From: Agreia sp. PsM10
GTDB taxonomy: Bacteria; Actinomycetota; Actinomycetes; Actinomycetales; Microbacteriaceae
Length of the DNA: 64,000 nt
Direction: 5' to 3'
Assembly: GCF_030433855.1 (NCBI RefSeq)
Contig: NZ_JARUXC010000008.1
Coordinates: forward strand, 94,175-158,174
Numbering within the stretch: position 1 is the first letter of the stretch; each line of letters begins with the position of its first letter. The notes beneath the pieces are model-generated. The model did no database searches and had not been told where the DNA came from. It saw nothing but the letters and a program-made list of their open reading frames with translations. Positions 26,697 through 35,249 of this stretch are shown here, one piece after another. The position numbers were made by a program, and so were the translations under genes.

Positions 26697-27703
26697 TCGT
26701 CACCCTCACCGTGAACCCCTCGTTCGACCGCACCGTCGAGCTCGACGCTCCGCTCGAGCGCGGTCAGGTGCAGCGCGCCGTCGTCACCGGCCAGGAGCCG
26801 GGCGGCAAGGGCGTGAACGTCTCGCGGGCCCTGCATGCGGCCGGATGCGACACCCTCGCCATCCTGCCCGGCGCGTCGGCAGACCCGCTGGTCGTGGCCC
26901 TCGAGGCGTCGGGCATTCCAACGGCGACCGTGTCGATCGACGCGCCCATCCGCTCGAACATCACCCTGACCGAACCCGACGGAACGACCACGAAGCTCAA
27001 CGATCCCGGCGTGCACCTGAGTGCCCAGACGGTGGCCGAGCTCATCGACGTCGTCGTCGCATCCTGTGCCTCGGCGTCGTGGCTCGTGCTGGCCGGCTCG
27101 GTGCCTCCGGGCGTGCCCGACACCTTCTACGCCGATCTCGTGCGGGCCGTGCGGGCCGCGCCGAACTCTGCGGACTCGGCAGGGCCGCGCATCGCCGTCG
27201 ACAGCTCGGGCGCGCCTCTCGCCGCCCTCGTCGCGTCGGGGGAGAGGGTCGACCTCATCAAGCCCAACGCCGAGGAGCTGCTGCAGCTGGCCGAGTCGCA
27301 GGGCCTCGACACGGGGTCTGCGACGCACGAGGAACTCGAGGCCGATCCGGCGCTCGCGGTGTCGCTCGCCGAGGCCCTGCTGTCGCCGGCCCTCGGTGCG
27401 GTGCTCGTGACGCTCGGATCGCACGGAGCCGCGCTCGTCGACTCCGGCGCCGCCTGGTTCGCGCCGGCCCCTCGGATCGTCGCCCGCAGCACGGTCGGCG
27501 CCGGGGACTGCTCGCTCGCGGGCTACGTGCTCGCAGACCAGAGAGGCGACCTGCCTGCGGGCCGCCTCGCCCAGGCGGTCGCCCACGGCGCCGCAGCCGC
27601 ATCACTCCCCGGCACGACCGTGCCGAGGCTCGACCAGACGCATCCCGAACAACTCACCGTCACCACGCTTCCGCGCATTCCAGCGGAGCGAATCACCCTG
27701 TAA
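26693..27703 (+). CDS. fruK: 1-phosphofructokinase (PfkB family)
   Basis: A 336-residue PfkB-type sugar kinase that phosphorylates fructose 1-phosphate to fructose 1,6-bisphosphate. It starts VIVTLTVNPSFDRTVEL, has the substrate-binding GQEPGGKGVNVSRAL, the LAGSVPPG turn and the catalytic GAGDCSLAGY with the Asp base. GTG 26693 overlaps the regulator's TGA. It lies between the regulator and the fructose PTS gene. Confidence 0.9.
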   Translation: MIVTLTVNPSFDRTVELDAPLERGQVQRAVVTGQEPGGKGVNVSRALHAAGCDTLAILPGASADPLVVALEASGIPTATVSIDAPIRSNITLTEPDGTTTKLNDPGVHLSAQTVAELIDVVVASCASASWLVLAGSVPPGVPDTFYADLVRAVRAAPNSADSAGPRIAVDSSGAPLAALVASGERVDLIKPNAEELLQLAESQGLDTGSATHEELEADPALAVSLAEALLSPALGAVLVTLGSHGAALVDSGAAWFAPAPRIVARSTVGAGDCSLAGYVLADQRGDLPAGRLAQAVAHGAAAASLPGTTVPRLDQTHPEQLTVTTLPRIPAERITL

Positions 27704-27714
27704 GGAGAACAACG

Positions 27715-29793
27715 ATGTCTTCACTCATCACCCCCGGGCTGGTGATCCTCGACGAGGATCTCGGCACCGACCGCGCGGCCGTCATCCGGCGCCTCGCGGG
27801 GCTCGTCACCGCATCCGGTCGCGCGAGCGACACCGAGGCGCTCTTCGCCGACGCCTGGGCTCGCGAGAGCAAGACCGACACCGGCATCCCGGGCGGCATC
27901 GCCATCCCGCACTGCCGCTCGACGGCCGTGCTCGAGCCGACGCTCGCCATGGCCAGGCCGGCCCCCGCCGTCGACTTCGGCGCATCCGACGGCCCCGCCG
28001 ACATCATCTTCTTCATCGCCGCGCCCGACGGCGCCGACCAGGCCCACCTCGTGCTCCTGTCGAAGCTCGCGCGCTCGCTCATCAAGCCCGAGTTCGTGAC
28101 CGCGCTGCGGGAGGCTCCGAGCGCCGAGGCGATCGTCGAGCTCGTCGACGGTGCGCTGGCCGACGAGCCGGCCCCCGCGGCCGAGCCCGCCGGAGCATCG
28201 GCCGCCTCGCCCGCCTCAGCGGCCACGCCCGTCGCCGACGCTCCTGCGGACCGGCCCATCCTCGTGGCCGTCACCGCCTGCCCCACCGGCATCGCGCACA
28301 CATACATGGCCGCCGACTCGCTCGTGGCGGCCGCGAAGCGCGCCGGCGCAGAGCTGCACGTCGAGACGCAGGGGTCGTCGAGCGTCACGCCGCTCGACCC
28401 CGCGATCATCGCGAACGCCGTGGCCGTGGTCTTCGCGGTCGACGTCGACGTGCGCGACAAGGCACGCTTCGCGGGCAAGCCCGTCATCAAGGCTCCGGTC
28501 AAGCGCGGTATCGACGAGCCCGACCAGATGATCGCCGAGGCGCTCGCCGCCGCGAACGACCCGCAGGCGCGACGTGTCTCGGGAGACGGCGCCGCGGCAT
28601 CCACCGGCACCACGACCGACGAGCACGTGGGCCAGAAGATCAAGCGCTGGCTGCTCACCGGCGTCAGCTACATGATCCCGTTCGTCGCGGGCGGCGGTCT
28701 GCTCATCGCCCTCGGCTTCCTGCTCGCCGGCTACGACATCAACAGTCGCGCGACCGACATCATCCTGCAGAACAGCCTCTTCAACCTGCCCGACGGCGGC
28801 CTCGGAACCTACCTCGGTGCCGTCGCATTCGCCATCGGTGCGGCGTCGATGGGCTTCCTCGTTCCCGCCCTCGCCGGATACATCGCCTATGCGATCGCCG
28901 ACAGGCCGGGCATCGCGGTCGGCTTCACCGCCGGCGCCGTCGCGCTCATCATGAACGCCGGATTCCTGGGAGGCCTCATCGGAGGTCTGCTCGCCGGATT
29001 CATCGCCTGGGCGCTGGGCCGGCTGCAGGTGCCGCGCTGGCTTCGCGGCCTGATGCCCGTGGTCATCATTCCGCTCGTCGGCTCGATCTTCGCGTCGGGG
29101 CTCATGGTCATCGTGCTGGGCGGCCCGATCGCCGCCCTGATGGCGGGCCTGAACGACTGGCTCTCGTCGCTCACCGGAGCGTCGGCCATCGTGCTCGGTC
29201 TGATCCTCGGAATCATGATGGCGGCCGACCTCGGCGGTCCGATCAACAAGGTGGCCTACTCGTTCGCCGTCGCCGGTCTGGCAGCGGGTTCGATCACGAA
29301 CCAGGCGCCGTGGCAGATCATGGCCGCCGTGATGGCCGCGGGAATGGTTCCGCCGCTGGCGCTCGCCTTCGCGACCCTGATCGACAAGAAGCTGTTCAGC
29401 CAGGCCGAGCGCGAGAACGGCAAGGCCGCGTGGCTGCTCGGCGCCGCCTTCATCTCGGAGGGCGCGATTCCGTTCGCGGCCGTCGACCCGCTGCGCGTCA
29501 TCCCCGCCGGAATCGTGGGCAGCGCCCTCACCGGTGCCATCGTGATGGGCACCGGAGTGACCTCGCAGGCACCCCACGGAGGCATCTTCGTGTTCTTCGC
29601 GATCGGCAACCTGGCGATGTTCATCGTCGCGATCCTCGCCGGAACCGTCGTGTCGGGGCTGCTCGTCGTGGCGCTCAAGCGCTGGGTGCGTCGCCGCCCG
29701 GTCGAGGGCGTCGACGGGGCCTCGGCCGATGTTACCGCCGGTGCGTCATCCGCCGCTCCGGTCCGCGCCGGCGTGCCGGTCGCGGCCCGCTGA
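27715..29793 (+). CDS. fruA: Fructose-specific PTS enzyme IIABC
   Basis: A 692-residue fused phosphotransferase transporter. The EIIA domain (about 1-150) has phosphorylatable His66 in IPGGIAIPHCRS. An Ala/Pro-rich linker follows. The EIIB domain (about 180-280) has Cys189 in AVTACPTGIAHT. The EIIC membrane domain (about 305-670) has GVSYMIPFVAGGGLLIALGF, FLGGLIGGLLAG and ISEGAIPFAAVDP. It imports and phosphorylates fructose to fructose 1-phosphate, the substrate of the preceding kinase. ATG 27715 is preceded by AAGGAG. Confidence 0.93.
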   Translation: MSSLITPGLVILDEDLGTDRAAVIRRLAGLVTASGRASDTEALFADAWARESKTDTGIPGGIAIPHCRSTAVLEPTLAMARPAPAVDFGASDGPADIIFFIAAPDGADQAHLVLLSKLARSLIKPEFVTALREAPSAEAIVELVDGALADEPAPAAEPAGASAASPASAATPVADAPADRPILVAVTACPTGIAHTYMAADSLVAAAKRAGAELHVETQGSSSVTPLDPAIIANAVAVVFAVDVDVRDKARFAGKPVIKAPVKRGIDEPDQMIAEALAAANDPQARRVSGDGAAASTGTTTDEHVGQKIKRWLLTGVSYMIPFVAGGGLLIALGFLLAGYDINSRATDIILQNSLFNLPDGGLGTYLGAVAFAIGAASMGFLVPALAGYIAYAIADRPGIAVGFTAGAVALIMNAGFLGGLIGGLLAGFIAWALGRLQVPRWLRGLMPVVIIPLVGSIFASGLMVIVLGGPIAALMAGLNDWLSSLTGASAIVLGLILGIMMAADLGGPINKVAYSFAVAGLAAGSITNQAPWQIMAAVMAAGMVPPLALAFATLIDKKLFSQAERENGKAAWLLGAAFISEGAIPFAAVDPLRVIPAGIVGSALTGAIVMGTGVTSQAPHGGIFVFFAIGNLAMFIVAILAGTVVSGLLVVALKRWVRRRPVEGVDGASADVTAGASSAAPVRAGVPVAAR

Positions 29794-29805
29794 GGCTTCG
29801 ACGCC

Positions 29806-29888
29806 GACACCCCTTTACAGACACCCCTGAACAGACACCCCTGAACAGACACCCCTGAACAGACACCCCTGAACAGACGCCTCTTCAT
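29806..29888. repeat. 14-bp tandem repeat between fruA and ptsH
   Basis: Five full copies of a 14-bp unit (GACACCCCTGAACA; the first copy has TTACA) span 29806-29875. A degenerate sixth runs to 29888. It begins 13 bp after the EIIABC stop and ends 32 bp before the HPr start. No gene is in this 127-bp gap. Confidence 0.85.
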
Positions 29889-29920
29889 CGATACCTGAGA
29901 TACAAGAAACGAGACACATC

Positions 29921-30190
29921 ATGCCTGAACGCACCGCCACCATCGCCAGCCGCGTCGGACTGCACGCCCGCCCCGCATCCGTCTTCATCGAGGCGGTCAA
30001 GCGCCAGCCCGTGAAGGTGACCATCTCGAAGGGCGGCAGCACCCCGCTCGACGCCGCGAGCATCCTGTCGATCATGAGCCTGGGCGCGGCGAACGGCGAC
30101 ATCGTGACGCTCGCCGCCGAGGGCGACGGGGCCGAAGCGTCGCTCGAGGAGCTCGCCGCGCTGCTCGAGACGGACCTCGACGCGGAGTAG
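29921..30190 (+). CDS. ptsH: Phosphocarrier protein HPr
   Basis: An 89-residue HPr with the phosphorylated residue His15 in SRVGLHARPAS and the conserved regulatory serine near residue 47 in LDAASILSIMSLGA. It carries phosphate from enzyme I to sugar EII proteins, here presumably the fructose EIIABC encoded just upstream. Enzyme I is not in the window. The upstream spacer is the 14-bp tandem repeat; the ribosome binding site is weak (GAAACGAG). Confidence 0.92.
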   Translation: MPERTATIASRVGLHARPASVFIEAVKRQPVKVTISKGGSTPLDAASILSIMSLGAANGDIVTLAAEGDGAEASLEELAALLETDLDAE

Positions 30191-30205
30191 CTGCTCGTCT
30201 ATGCG

Positions 30206-30265
30206 CTGAGGTGCGGAGAACGGCCGTTTCGATCACCAATGAAGCGGCCATTCTCCGCACCTCAG
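30206..30265. terminator. Perfect-type bidirectional hairpin after ptsH
   Basis: 21-nt arms (30206-30226 and 30245-30265) pair with one mismatch; the base reads CTGAGGTGCGGAGAA with TTCTCCGCACCTCAG. The loop is 18 nt. It lies between the converging HPr and HxlR genes, so it is probably a shared terminator. Confidence 0.7.
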
Positions 30266-30277
30266 TGCATTCTTGGG

Positions 30278-30919
30278 TCAGGCGGCGAGGTGGAAGGTGC
30301 TCGCGAAGCGGTCGAGCAGCGCGCCGCGGCCATGCAGAACCTCCACGGCTCCCGTCTCGATCGCGCGCTGCGGAGCGAGCTCACCCGAGATGAGCCGGTG
30401 GATGGCCGGGCCGGTCGCGAAGGCGATGTCGACGGGGCCCTCGCTGCGAATCGTGTCGAAGGCCGACCCATTCACCCGGATGAACAGCTCCGCGTCGCCG
30501 ATGCGGGCCGCGTACGAGGTGGCCGGTAGATCGAGTGCCACCTGCGGCTGGAAGGCCGAGCGCAGGTCCATGGTCATCGACGCGGGCGTGATGACCTGCT
30601 CGTCGCGGGCCTCGCCCATGGCCTTGAAGCCCCATGCGCCCAGTGCGAGCACCACCGGCTCGAGTTCGCGACCGTAGGCCGTCAACTCGTAGACGATGAC
30701 TCTGGAGCGCGGGGCCCGCCGGATGACGCCGGCCGCCTGGAGCTCCTTGAGCCTGGTCGCCAAAATGTTGCTCGGGATGCGCGCCAGCCCCGCGGCGAGC
30801 TCGCCGTAGCGGCGCGGCCCCACGAGCAGGTCGCGTACGATCAGCAGCGCCCAGCGCTCGCCGACGAGCTCGACGGCCCGGGTGATGCCGGAGTACTGCC
30901 CGTAATCGCGCGCGGCCAT
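30278..30919 (-). CDS. HxlR-type winged-helix regulator
   Basis: A 213-residue protein with an N-terminal HxlR helix-turn-helix: AVELVGERWALLIVRDLL, RRYGELAAGLARIPSNILAT and LKELQAAGVIRR. The C-terminal ~100 residues form an SCP2-like or ligand-binding domain with ELFIRVNGSAF. It follows the VOC gene with a 6-bp gap, so they are likely one unit. A candidate operator lies at 31432. Confidence 0.82.
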   Translation of the reverse strand: MAARDYGQYSGITRAVELVGERWALLIVRDLLVGPRRYGELAAGLARIPSNILATRLKELQAAGVIRRAPRSRVIVYELTAYGRELEPVVLALGAWGFKAMGEARDEQVITPASMTMDLRSAFQPQVALDLPATSYAARIGDAELFIRVNGSAFDTIRSEGPVDIAFATGPAIHRLISGELAPQRAIETGAVEVLHGRGALLDRFASTFHLAA

Positions 30920-30925
30920 CTGGCC

Positions 30926-31378
30926 CTAGGCCTGCTCGGCCTGCTCGGGCTGCTGCTCGCCGAATGCCTCGGGACCCTGCTCCTGCGCGACCGGGTCCAT
31001 CCAGCCGAATTCGAGGAGGTTGCCGTCGGGGTCGGCGAGCTGCCGCTGGTACATGAAGCCGTAGTCGGATGCCGGCTGCGGCTCCGAGCCGCCGGCCGCA
31101 AGCCCGCTCGTCACGGCCTCGTCGACCGCATCGCGAGTGTCCATGAAGATCGCGGTGGACACGGATGGGTTCACCGCGTTGTCACCGATCGGCAGCTTGG
31201 TGAACGTCTGGAAGTACTCGCGCACCAGGATCATGAAGTAGTTGTGGCCGTCCTCGACGACGACGCAGGCCGCGTTGTGGTCGCTGAACTTGGGATTGAT
31301 GCTGAACCCGAGCGACGTGTAGAACGTCTTGGCGCGCTCGAGATCGGTGACGGGCAGGTTGACGAACATCGACTTCAT
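30926..31378 (-). CDS. VOC (glyoxalase/bleomycin-resistance fold) family protein
   Basis: A 150-residue vicinal-oxygen-chelate protein. It begins MKSMFVNLPVTDLERAKTFY, has HNAACVVVEDGHNYFMIL and ends with the second-module DPDGNLLEFGWMDP. Members include glyoxalases, dioxygenases and resistance proteins; the substrate cannot be assigned. A Gln/Glu/Pro-rich C-terminal tail is added. AGGAG lies seven bases before ATG 31378. Probably co-transcribed with the HxlR gene. Confidence 0.82.
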   Translation of the reverse strand: MKSMFVNLPVTDLERAKTFYTSLGFSINPKFSDHNAACVVVEDGHNYFMILVREYFQTFTKLPIGDNAVNPSVSTAIFMDTRDAVDEAVTSGLAAGGSEPQPASDYGFMYQRQLADPDGNLLEFGWMDPVAQEQGPEAFGEQQPEQAEQA

Positions 31379-31431
31379 TGTGGGGCTCCTCAGGTGGCGG
31401 TATGAATGCTGGCGTGGCGAACTGATCTGAT

Positions 31432-31448
31432 ACTTGCAAAAAACAAGT
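31432..31448. promoter_or_regulatory. Palindrome ACTTG-N7-CAAGT upstream of the VOC gene
   Basis: A 5-bp inverted repeat around an A-run, 54 bp upstream of the VOC start, in a locally AT-rich patch. The layout resembles HxlR operators, and an HxlR gene follows in the operon. Predicted from pattern and location only. Confidence 0.45.
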
Positions 31449-31487
31449 GACCCGTCAAGACCCGCTGTCGATCCCGCCGACGCGCCG

Positions 31488-32465
31488 CTAGAAGCCCTCC
31501 GGGTGGCGCGGCGTGTACGGCTCGGTCAGGCGAGCGAGTTCCGACTCGGTCAGCTCGACGTCGAGCGAGGCGACGGCGTCGTCGAGGTGCTTCTGCGACG
31601 TCGCTCCCACGATGGGCGCCGTGACCGCCGACTGCTGCCGCACCCACGCGAGGGCGACCTGGGCGCGCGAGACGCCGCGCTCACCCGCGATCGCGGCCAC
31701 GGCATCCACGATCGCGCGATTCGAGTCGTCGTTCGACGAGTAGAGCGTGGCCCCGAAGAGATCCTTGCCCGTGCGCTCGGTCTCGGCCTCCCAGTCGCGC
31801 GTGAGCCGGCCACGCGCCAGAGGCGACCAGGGCAGAACGCCCACCTTCTCGTCGATGCAGAGCGGGTGCATCTCGCGCTCCTCCTCGCGCTGAAGCAGGT
31901 TGTACTGGTCCTGCATCGACACGAAGGCCGTGAGCCCGTGGCGCTCGGCGACCCGCTGCGCCTTGGCGAACTGCCACGCCCACATCGACGAGGCGCCGAT
32001 GTAGCGAACCTTGCCGGAACGCACGAGGTCGTGCAGGGCGCTCATCGTCTCCTCGATGGGGGTCTCCGCATCCCAGCGGTGGATCTGGTAGAGGTCGACG
32101 TGGTCCACACCGAGCCGTCGCAGGCTGTCGTCGATCGCCGACAGGATGTGCGCGCGCGACAGGCCGCCCCGGTTGGGAGCATCGCCCATGCGGCCGTGCA
32201 CCTTGGTCGCGATGACCACGTCGTCGCGCTGCGCGAAGTCGGCGAGGGCGCGGCCCACGATCTCCTCGCTCGATCCGTCGGAGTAGACATCCGCCGTGTC
32301 GAAGGTCGTGATGCCCTGCTCGATGGCGCTGCGGATGAGCGGCCTGCTCGCCTCCTCGTCGAGGGTCCAGGCGTGCCCGCCGCGATCGGGGGTGCCGAAG
32401 CTCATGCAGCCGAGCACGACCTCGCTGATCTTCATTCCGGTGTTGCCGAGGCGCGTGTATCTCAT
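31488..32465 (-). CDS. Aldo/keto reductase
   Basis: A 325-residue NADPH-dependent reductase of the AKR family (IolS/YajO-like). The catalytic set is visible as DTADVYSDG (Asp and Tyr), VIATKVHG (Lys) and DLYQIHRWD (His). The cofactor-binding C-terminus contains PIVGATSQKHLDDAV. Physiological substrate is unknown. It is divergent from the luciferase-like gene with a 52-bp spacer. Confidence 0.9.
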   Translation of the reverse strand: MRYTRLGNTGMKISEVVLGCMSFGTPDRGGHAWTLDEEASRPLIRSAIEQGITTFDTADVYSDGSSEEIVGRALADFAQRDDVVIATKVHGRMGDAPNRGGLSRAHILSAIDDSLRRLGVDHVDLYQIHRWDAETPIEETMSALHDLVRSGKVRYIGASSMWAWQFAKAQRVAERHGLTAFVSMQDQYNLLQREEEREMHPLCIDEKVGVLPWSPLARGRLTRDWEAETERTGKDLFGATLYSSNDDSNRAIVDAVAAIAGERGVSRAQVALAWVRQQSAVTAPIVGATSQKHLDDAVASLDVELTESELARLTEPYTPRHPEGF

Positions 32466-32517
32466 GGATCGAGGTTAGCCTTGCGGGGGCTGTGTTCTCC
32501 GGGGTTAGGGTGAGCCC

Positions 32518-33399
32518 ATGGATCTGGGTCTGCACTACTACACGTTCACCGCTCCCGAGTGGGAGACCACCCTCACCGATCGTCTGACCGAGACGGCTCG
32601 CATCGCCGACGAGGGCGGGGTGTCGCTGTTCTCGTTCATGGACCACTGGTTCCAGATGCTCGACGCCGGCGGCCCGTTCGAGCCGATGCTCGAGGGCTAC
32701 ACGTCGCTCGGTTACCTCGCGGGCGTGACGAAGCGGATGCGGCTCGGCCTGCTGGTCACCGGCGTGACCTACCGGCATCCGGGATTGCTGGCCAAGACCG
32801 TGACGACCCTCGACGTGCTCTCGAAGGGCCGGGCCGTGCTCGGCCTCGGCGCGGCCTGGTACGAGCGTGAGCACGCGGCGCTGGGCGTGCCGTTCCCGTC
32901 GACGAAGGAGCGCTTCGAGCGGCTCGAGGAGACGCTGCAGATCTGCCGGCAGATGTGGTCGCCGAACGACGGCCCCTTCGAGGGTGAGCACTACTCGCTG
33001 GCCGGGACGATCAGCCTTCCGCAGCCCGTGCACGGATCGGTGCCGATCCTCATCGGCGGGGGCGGCGAGCGCAAGACGCTCAAGTTCGTGGCGCAGTACG
33101 CGCAGGCCTGCAACCTCTTCGGCGCCCCGGGAGACGAGGCCCTCGCGACCGTCGCACACAAGCTCGAGGTGCTGCGCGGCCACTGCGACGAGCTCGGAAC
33201 CGACTACGACGCCATCGAGAAGACGATGCTCTACCAGGGCGACCCCACCGGCGACACCGACGCCTTCCTGGCCGACATGGAGCGCTACGCCGAGCTCGGC
33301 ATGACCCTCGTCGGCGTGATGCCGCCGCGCTACGTCGACCCCGTGCCGTGGACGGAGAACCTCACGACGAAGGTCGTCGGCAGACTCTCGCAGATCTGA
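32518..33399 (+). CDS. Luciferase-like (LLM) F420-type oxidoreductase
   Basis: A 293-residue TIM-barrel oxidoreductase of the bacterial luciferase superfamily, F420-binding subgroup. Typical segments are FSFMDHWFQM, YLAGVTKRMRLGLLVTGVTYR, VLSKGRAVLGLGAAWYEREH and VPILIGGGGERKTLKFVAQY. It would use F420H2 or FMNH2; substrate unknown. An F420-linked reductase lies at 34532. Its stop is only 3 bp from the stop of the converging lactonase-type gene. Confidence 0.85.
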   Translation: MDLGLHYYTFTAPEWETTLTDRLTETARIADEGGVSLFSFMDHWFQMLDAGGPFEPMLEGYTSLGYLAGVTKRMRLGLLVTGVTYRHPGLLAKTVTTLDVLSKGRAVLGLGAAWYEREHAALGVPFPSTKERFERLEETLQICRQMWSPNDGPFEGEHYSLAGTISLPQPVHGSVPILIGGGGERKTLKFVAQYAQACNLFGAPGDEALATVAHKLEVLRGHCDELGTDYDAIEKTMLYQGDPTGDTDAFLADMERYAELGMTLVGVMPPRYVDPVPWTENLTTKVVGRLSQI

Positions 33400-33402
33400 G
33401 CT

Positions 33403-34473
33403 CTAGCGGGCGAGCACAAGACAGGTGGGGGAGCCGACCCCGAGCGAATCGAGAGGCTCGCCGATCAGGCCGGTCGCCGCATCCAGCGCGAACGTCGTGA
33501 CCTCGCTCGAGCGTTCGTGGGCCACCCGCAGCAGACCGTCGTGAACGAGGTGGTGCCGCGGCCAGTCGCCGCCCGACGGCGACGCCTCGAGCGGGTGAGC
33601 ACCCTCGTGGTCGACGCTCAGCACGGCGATGCGATTCGAGCCCCTGACGCCCACGTAGGCGCGGGTCGAATCGGCCGACAGCTCGATGTGCGCGGCCGTG
33701 TCGCCCTCGTCGGCGCCGCCCTCGATCGCCGGGGTCCGATGCGCGACGTCGAATCCGCCGTCGTCGTTCGGCGCGAGCGTGAACACCTCGACCGAGTACT
33801 CGGTCACGACCAGAACGCGCCCGTCCCGGTGCAGCGCGAGGTGCCGCGGCCCGGACTCGAACGGGAGCGTCACGAAGCCCGCGCGCACGAGCCCCCGTAG
33901 CGGGTCGTGGGTCCAGATGCGCACGACGTCGAGCCCGAGGTCGGTGGTGAGGATGCGCCCGTCGGGCAGGACGAGGCTCGCGTGCGCGCGCGAGGGTCGC
34001 GCGGTTCCGAGGGCCGGATACGCGGGGTTGCGGTGGGCGTGCGGGTCGCGCGCGGCGGGGGCGATGGTGCGCGAGACGATGCCTCCCCGCGTGTCGAGGC
34101 CGAAGAGGATCACCTGGCCGTCGCCCCAGCAGGTGACGATCGCGTAGCGGCCGCGCGGATCGACGGCCACGTGGCATCCGGCGTCGCCCGTGGTCCACGA
34201 CTCGCCGAGCGGTGTCAGGGCCGGACCGAGATCGCCCTCCTCAGTGTCGCCGATCGAGTAGGCCTGCAGAAAGCCGGCCGCCTCGCAGACGGCGTAGACC
34301 ACGGGTGCGGTGGGGTGCACCGCGAGGAACGACGGGGAGGGCGCTTCGGTGGCGGTGCCGAGCGACTCCAGCGATCGGCCCACGGCGGCGTCGAGCAGCT
34401 CGATGCCCACGCCGGATCCGCCGGAGTCCGAGGTGTAGGAGCCGGCCCAGAGATACGTGCGGGTATCTGTCAC
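33403..34473 (-). CDS. Lactonase-family seven-bladed beta-propeller (6-phosphogluconolactonase-like)
   Basis: A 356-residue cycloisomerase-2/YbhE-type beta-propeller. It opens with YLWAGSYTSDSGGSGVGIEL, and the blade core includes GCHVAVDPRGRYAIVTCWGDG, GPRHLALHRDGRVLVVTEY and DGLLRVAHERSSEVTTFAL. Family members hydrolyse 6-phosphogluconolactone or related lactones; the exact substrate is uncertain. Start GTG 34473. Confidence 0.8.
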   Translation of the reverse strand: MTDTRTYLWAGSYTSDSGGSGVGIELLDAAVGRSLESLGTATEAPSPSFLAVHPTAPVVYAVCEAAGFLQAYSIGDTEEGDLGPALTPLGESWTTGDAGCHVAVDPRGRYAIVTCWGDGQVILFGLDTRGGIVSRTIAPAARDPHAHRNPAYPALGTARPSRAHASLVLPDGRILTTDLGLDVVRIWTHDPLRGLVRAGFVTLPFESGPRHLALHRDGRVLVVTEYSVEVFTLAPNDDGGFDVAHRTPAIEGGADEGDTAAHIELSADSTRAYVGVRGSNRIAVLSVDHEGAHPLEASPSGGDWPRHHLVHDGLLRVAHERSSEVTTFALDAATGLIGEPLDSLGVGSPTCLVLAR

Positions 34474-34531
34474 CTGTCGATTGTCCCACCTGTCGGTGCG
34501 CAGTGACGCGCCCGGTGCCGCGCCGAAAGGG

Positions 34532-35149
34532 CTACTCGGCGAGGGCGAATCCGCTCGTCCACGAGGTCTTCTCCGCCGCGGCCAGCGTGAGCTGCAGGAA
34601 GCCGAGGGCCTCGAGCTCGTGCGCGCGCTTCAGGCTGCCCGCGTCGACGGCCTTGAGCGCGCCGCCGTCGACGACGGCGGCGAGGGCCGCCTTGGCGTCG
34701 GCGTCGTCACCGGCGATGAGCACCGCGGTCTTCTCGGAGCCGACGGCACCGGTGGCCAGGGTCGCGGCGAAGTTCGTGTTGAACGCCTTGAGCACGGATG
34801 CGCCGGGTACGGCCGCGGCGATCTCTGCGGCGGACGACGAGCCGGGAGCGACGACGAGCGAGTCGAAGGTCGAGAAGTCGAGCGGGTTGGTCAGGTCGAC
34901 GAGCACCTTGCCGTCGAGCTGTCCGGCGTAGGACTCGAGCACGGGAGCGACCGCGCCGTAGGGGAGGGCGAGAATCACGATGTCGCCCGTGATGGCGTCG
35001 CCGACGACGCCGGCGGTCGCCTGGGGGTTGACCGCCGCGGCCTTCTCTGCATCGCGTGCGAGAACCTGCACCGTGTTGCCGCCCGCAATCGCCACTCCGG
35101 CGATGGCCGAGCCCATGTTTCCTGCTCCGATGATGGTGACGAGCGCCAT
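34532..35149 (-). CDS. F420-dependent NADP oxidoreductase-like protein
   Basis: A 205-residue Rossmann protein of the NPDF/F420:NADP oxidoreductase group. The nucleotide-binding start is VTIIGAGNMGSAIAG, followed by DIVILALPYGAV and the VLVDLTNPLDF strand, then VLKAFNTNFA. It may move hydride between NADPH and F420, supporting the LLM enzyme nearby, though this family also contains NADP-only enzymes. ATG 35149 follows AGGAG. Divergent from a MarR regulator. Confidence 0.78.
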   Translation of the reverse strand: MALVTIIGAGNMGSAIAGVAIAGGNTVQVLARDAEKAAAVNPQATAGVVGDAITGDIVILALPYGAVAPVLESYAGQLDGKVLVDLTNPLDFSTFDSLVVAPGSSSAAEIAAAVPGASVLKAFNTNFAATLATGAVGSEKTAVLIAGDDADAKAALAAVVDGGALKAVDAGSLKRAHELEALGFLQLTLAAAEKTSWTSGFALAE

Positions 35150-35189
35150 GAGAATCTCCTAATTGTCATCGATCGGACCGCAGCCCGAT

Positions 35190-35228
35190 TTAGTTGTTGA
35201 TACAAGTAATGTACGTCTACTTAGTTGT
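35190..35228. promoter_or_regulatory. Operator-like region between npdF-like and marR genes
   Basis: An AT-rich patch containing AAGTA-N9-TACTT (35204-35222), a MarR-sized inverted repeat. It is bracketed by two direct copies of TTAGTTGT (35190-35197 and 35221-35228) spaced 31 bp apart. It probably holds both promoters and the MarR operator. Confidence 0.5.
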
Positions 35229-35249
35229 AGCGTCAACCATTCCGATAGA

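Noticed and set aside
29806..29888. Tandem units considered as a CRISPR array
   Set aside because: Units are 14 bp, directly adjacent, with no unique spacers and no cas genes nearby.
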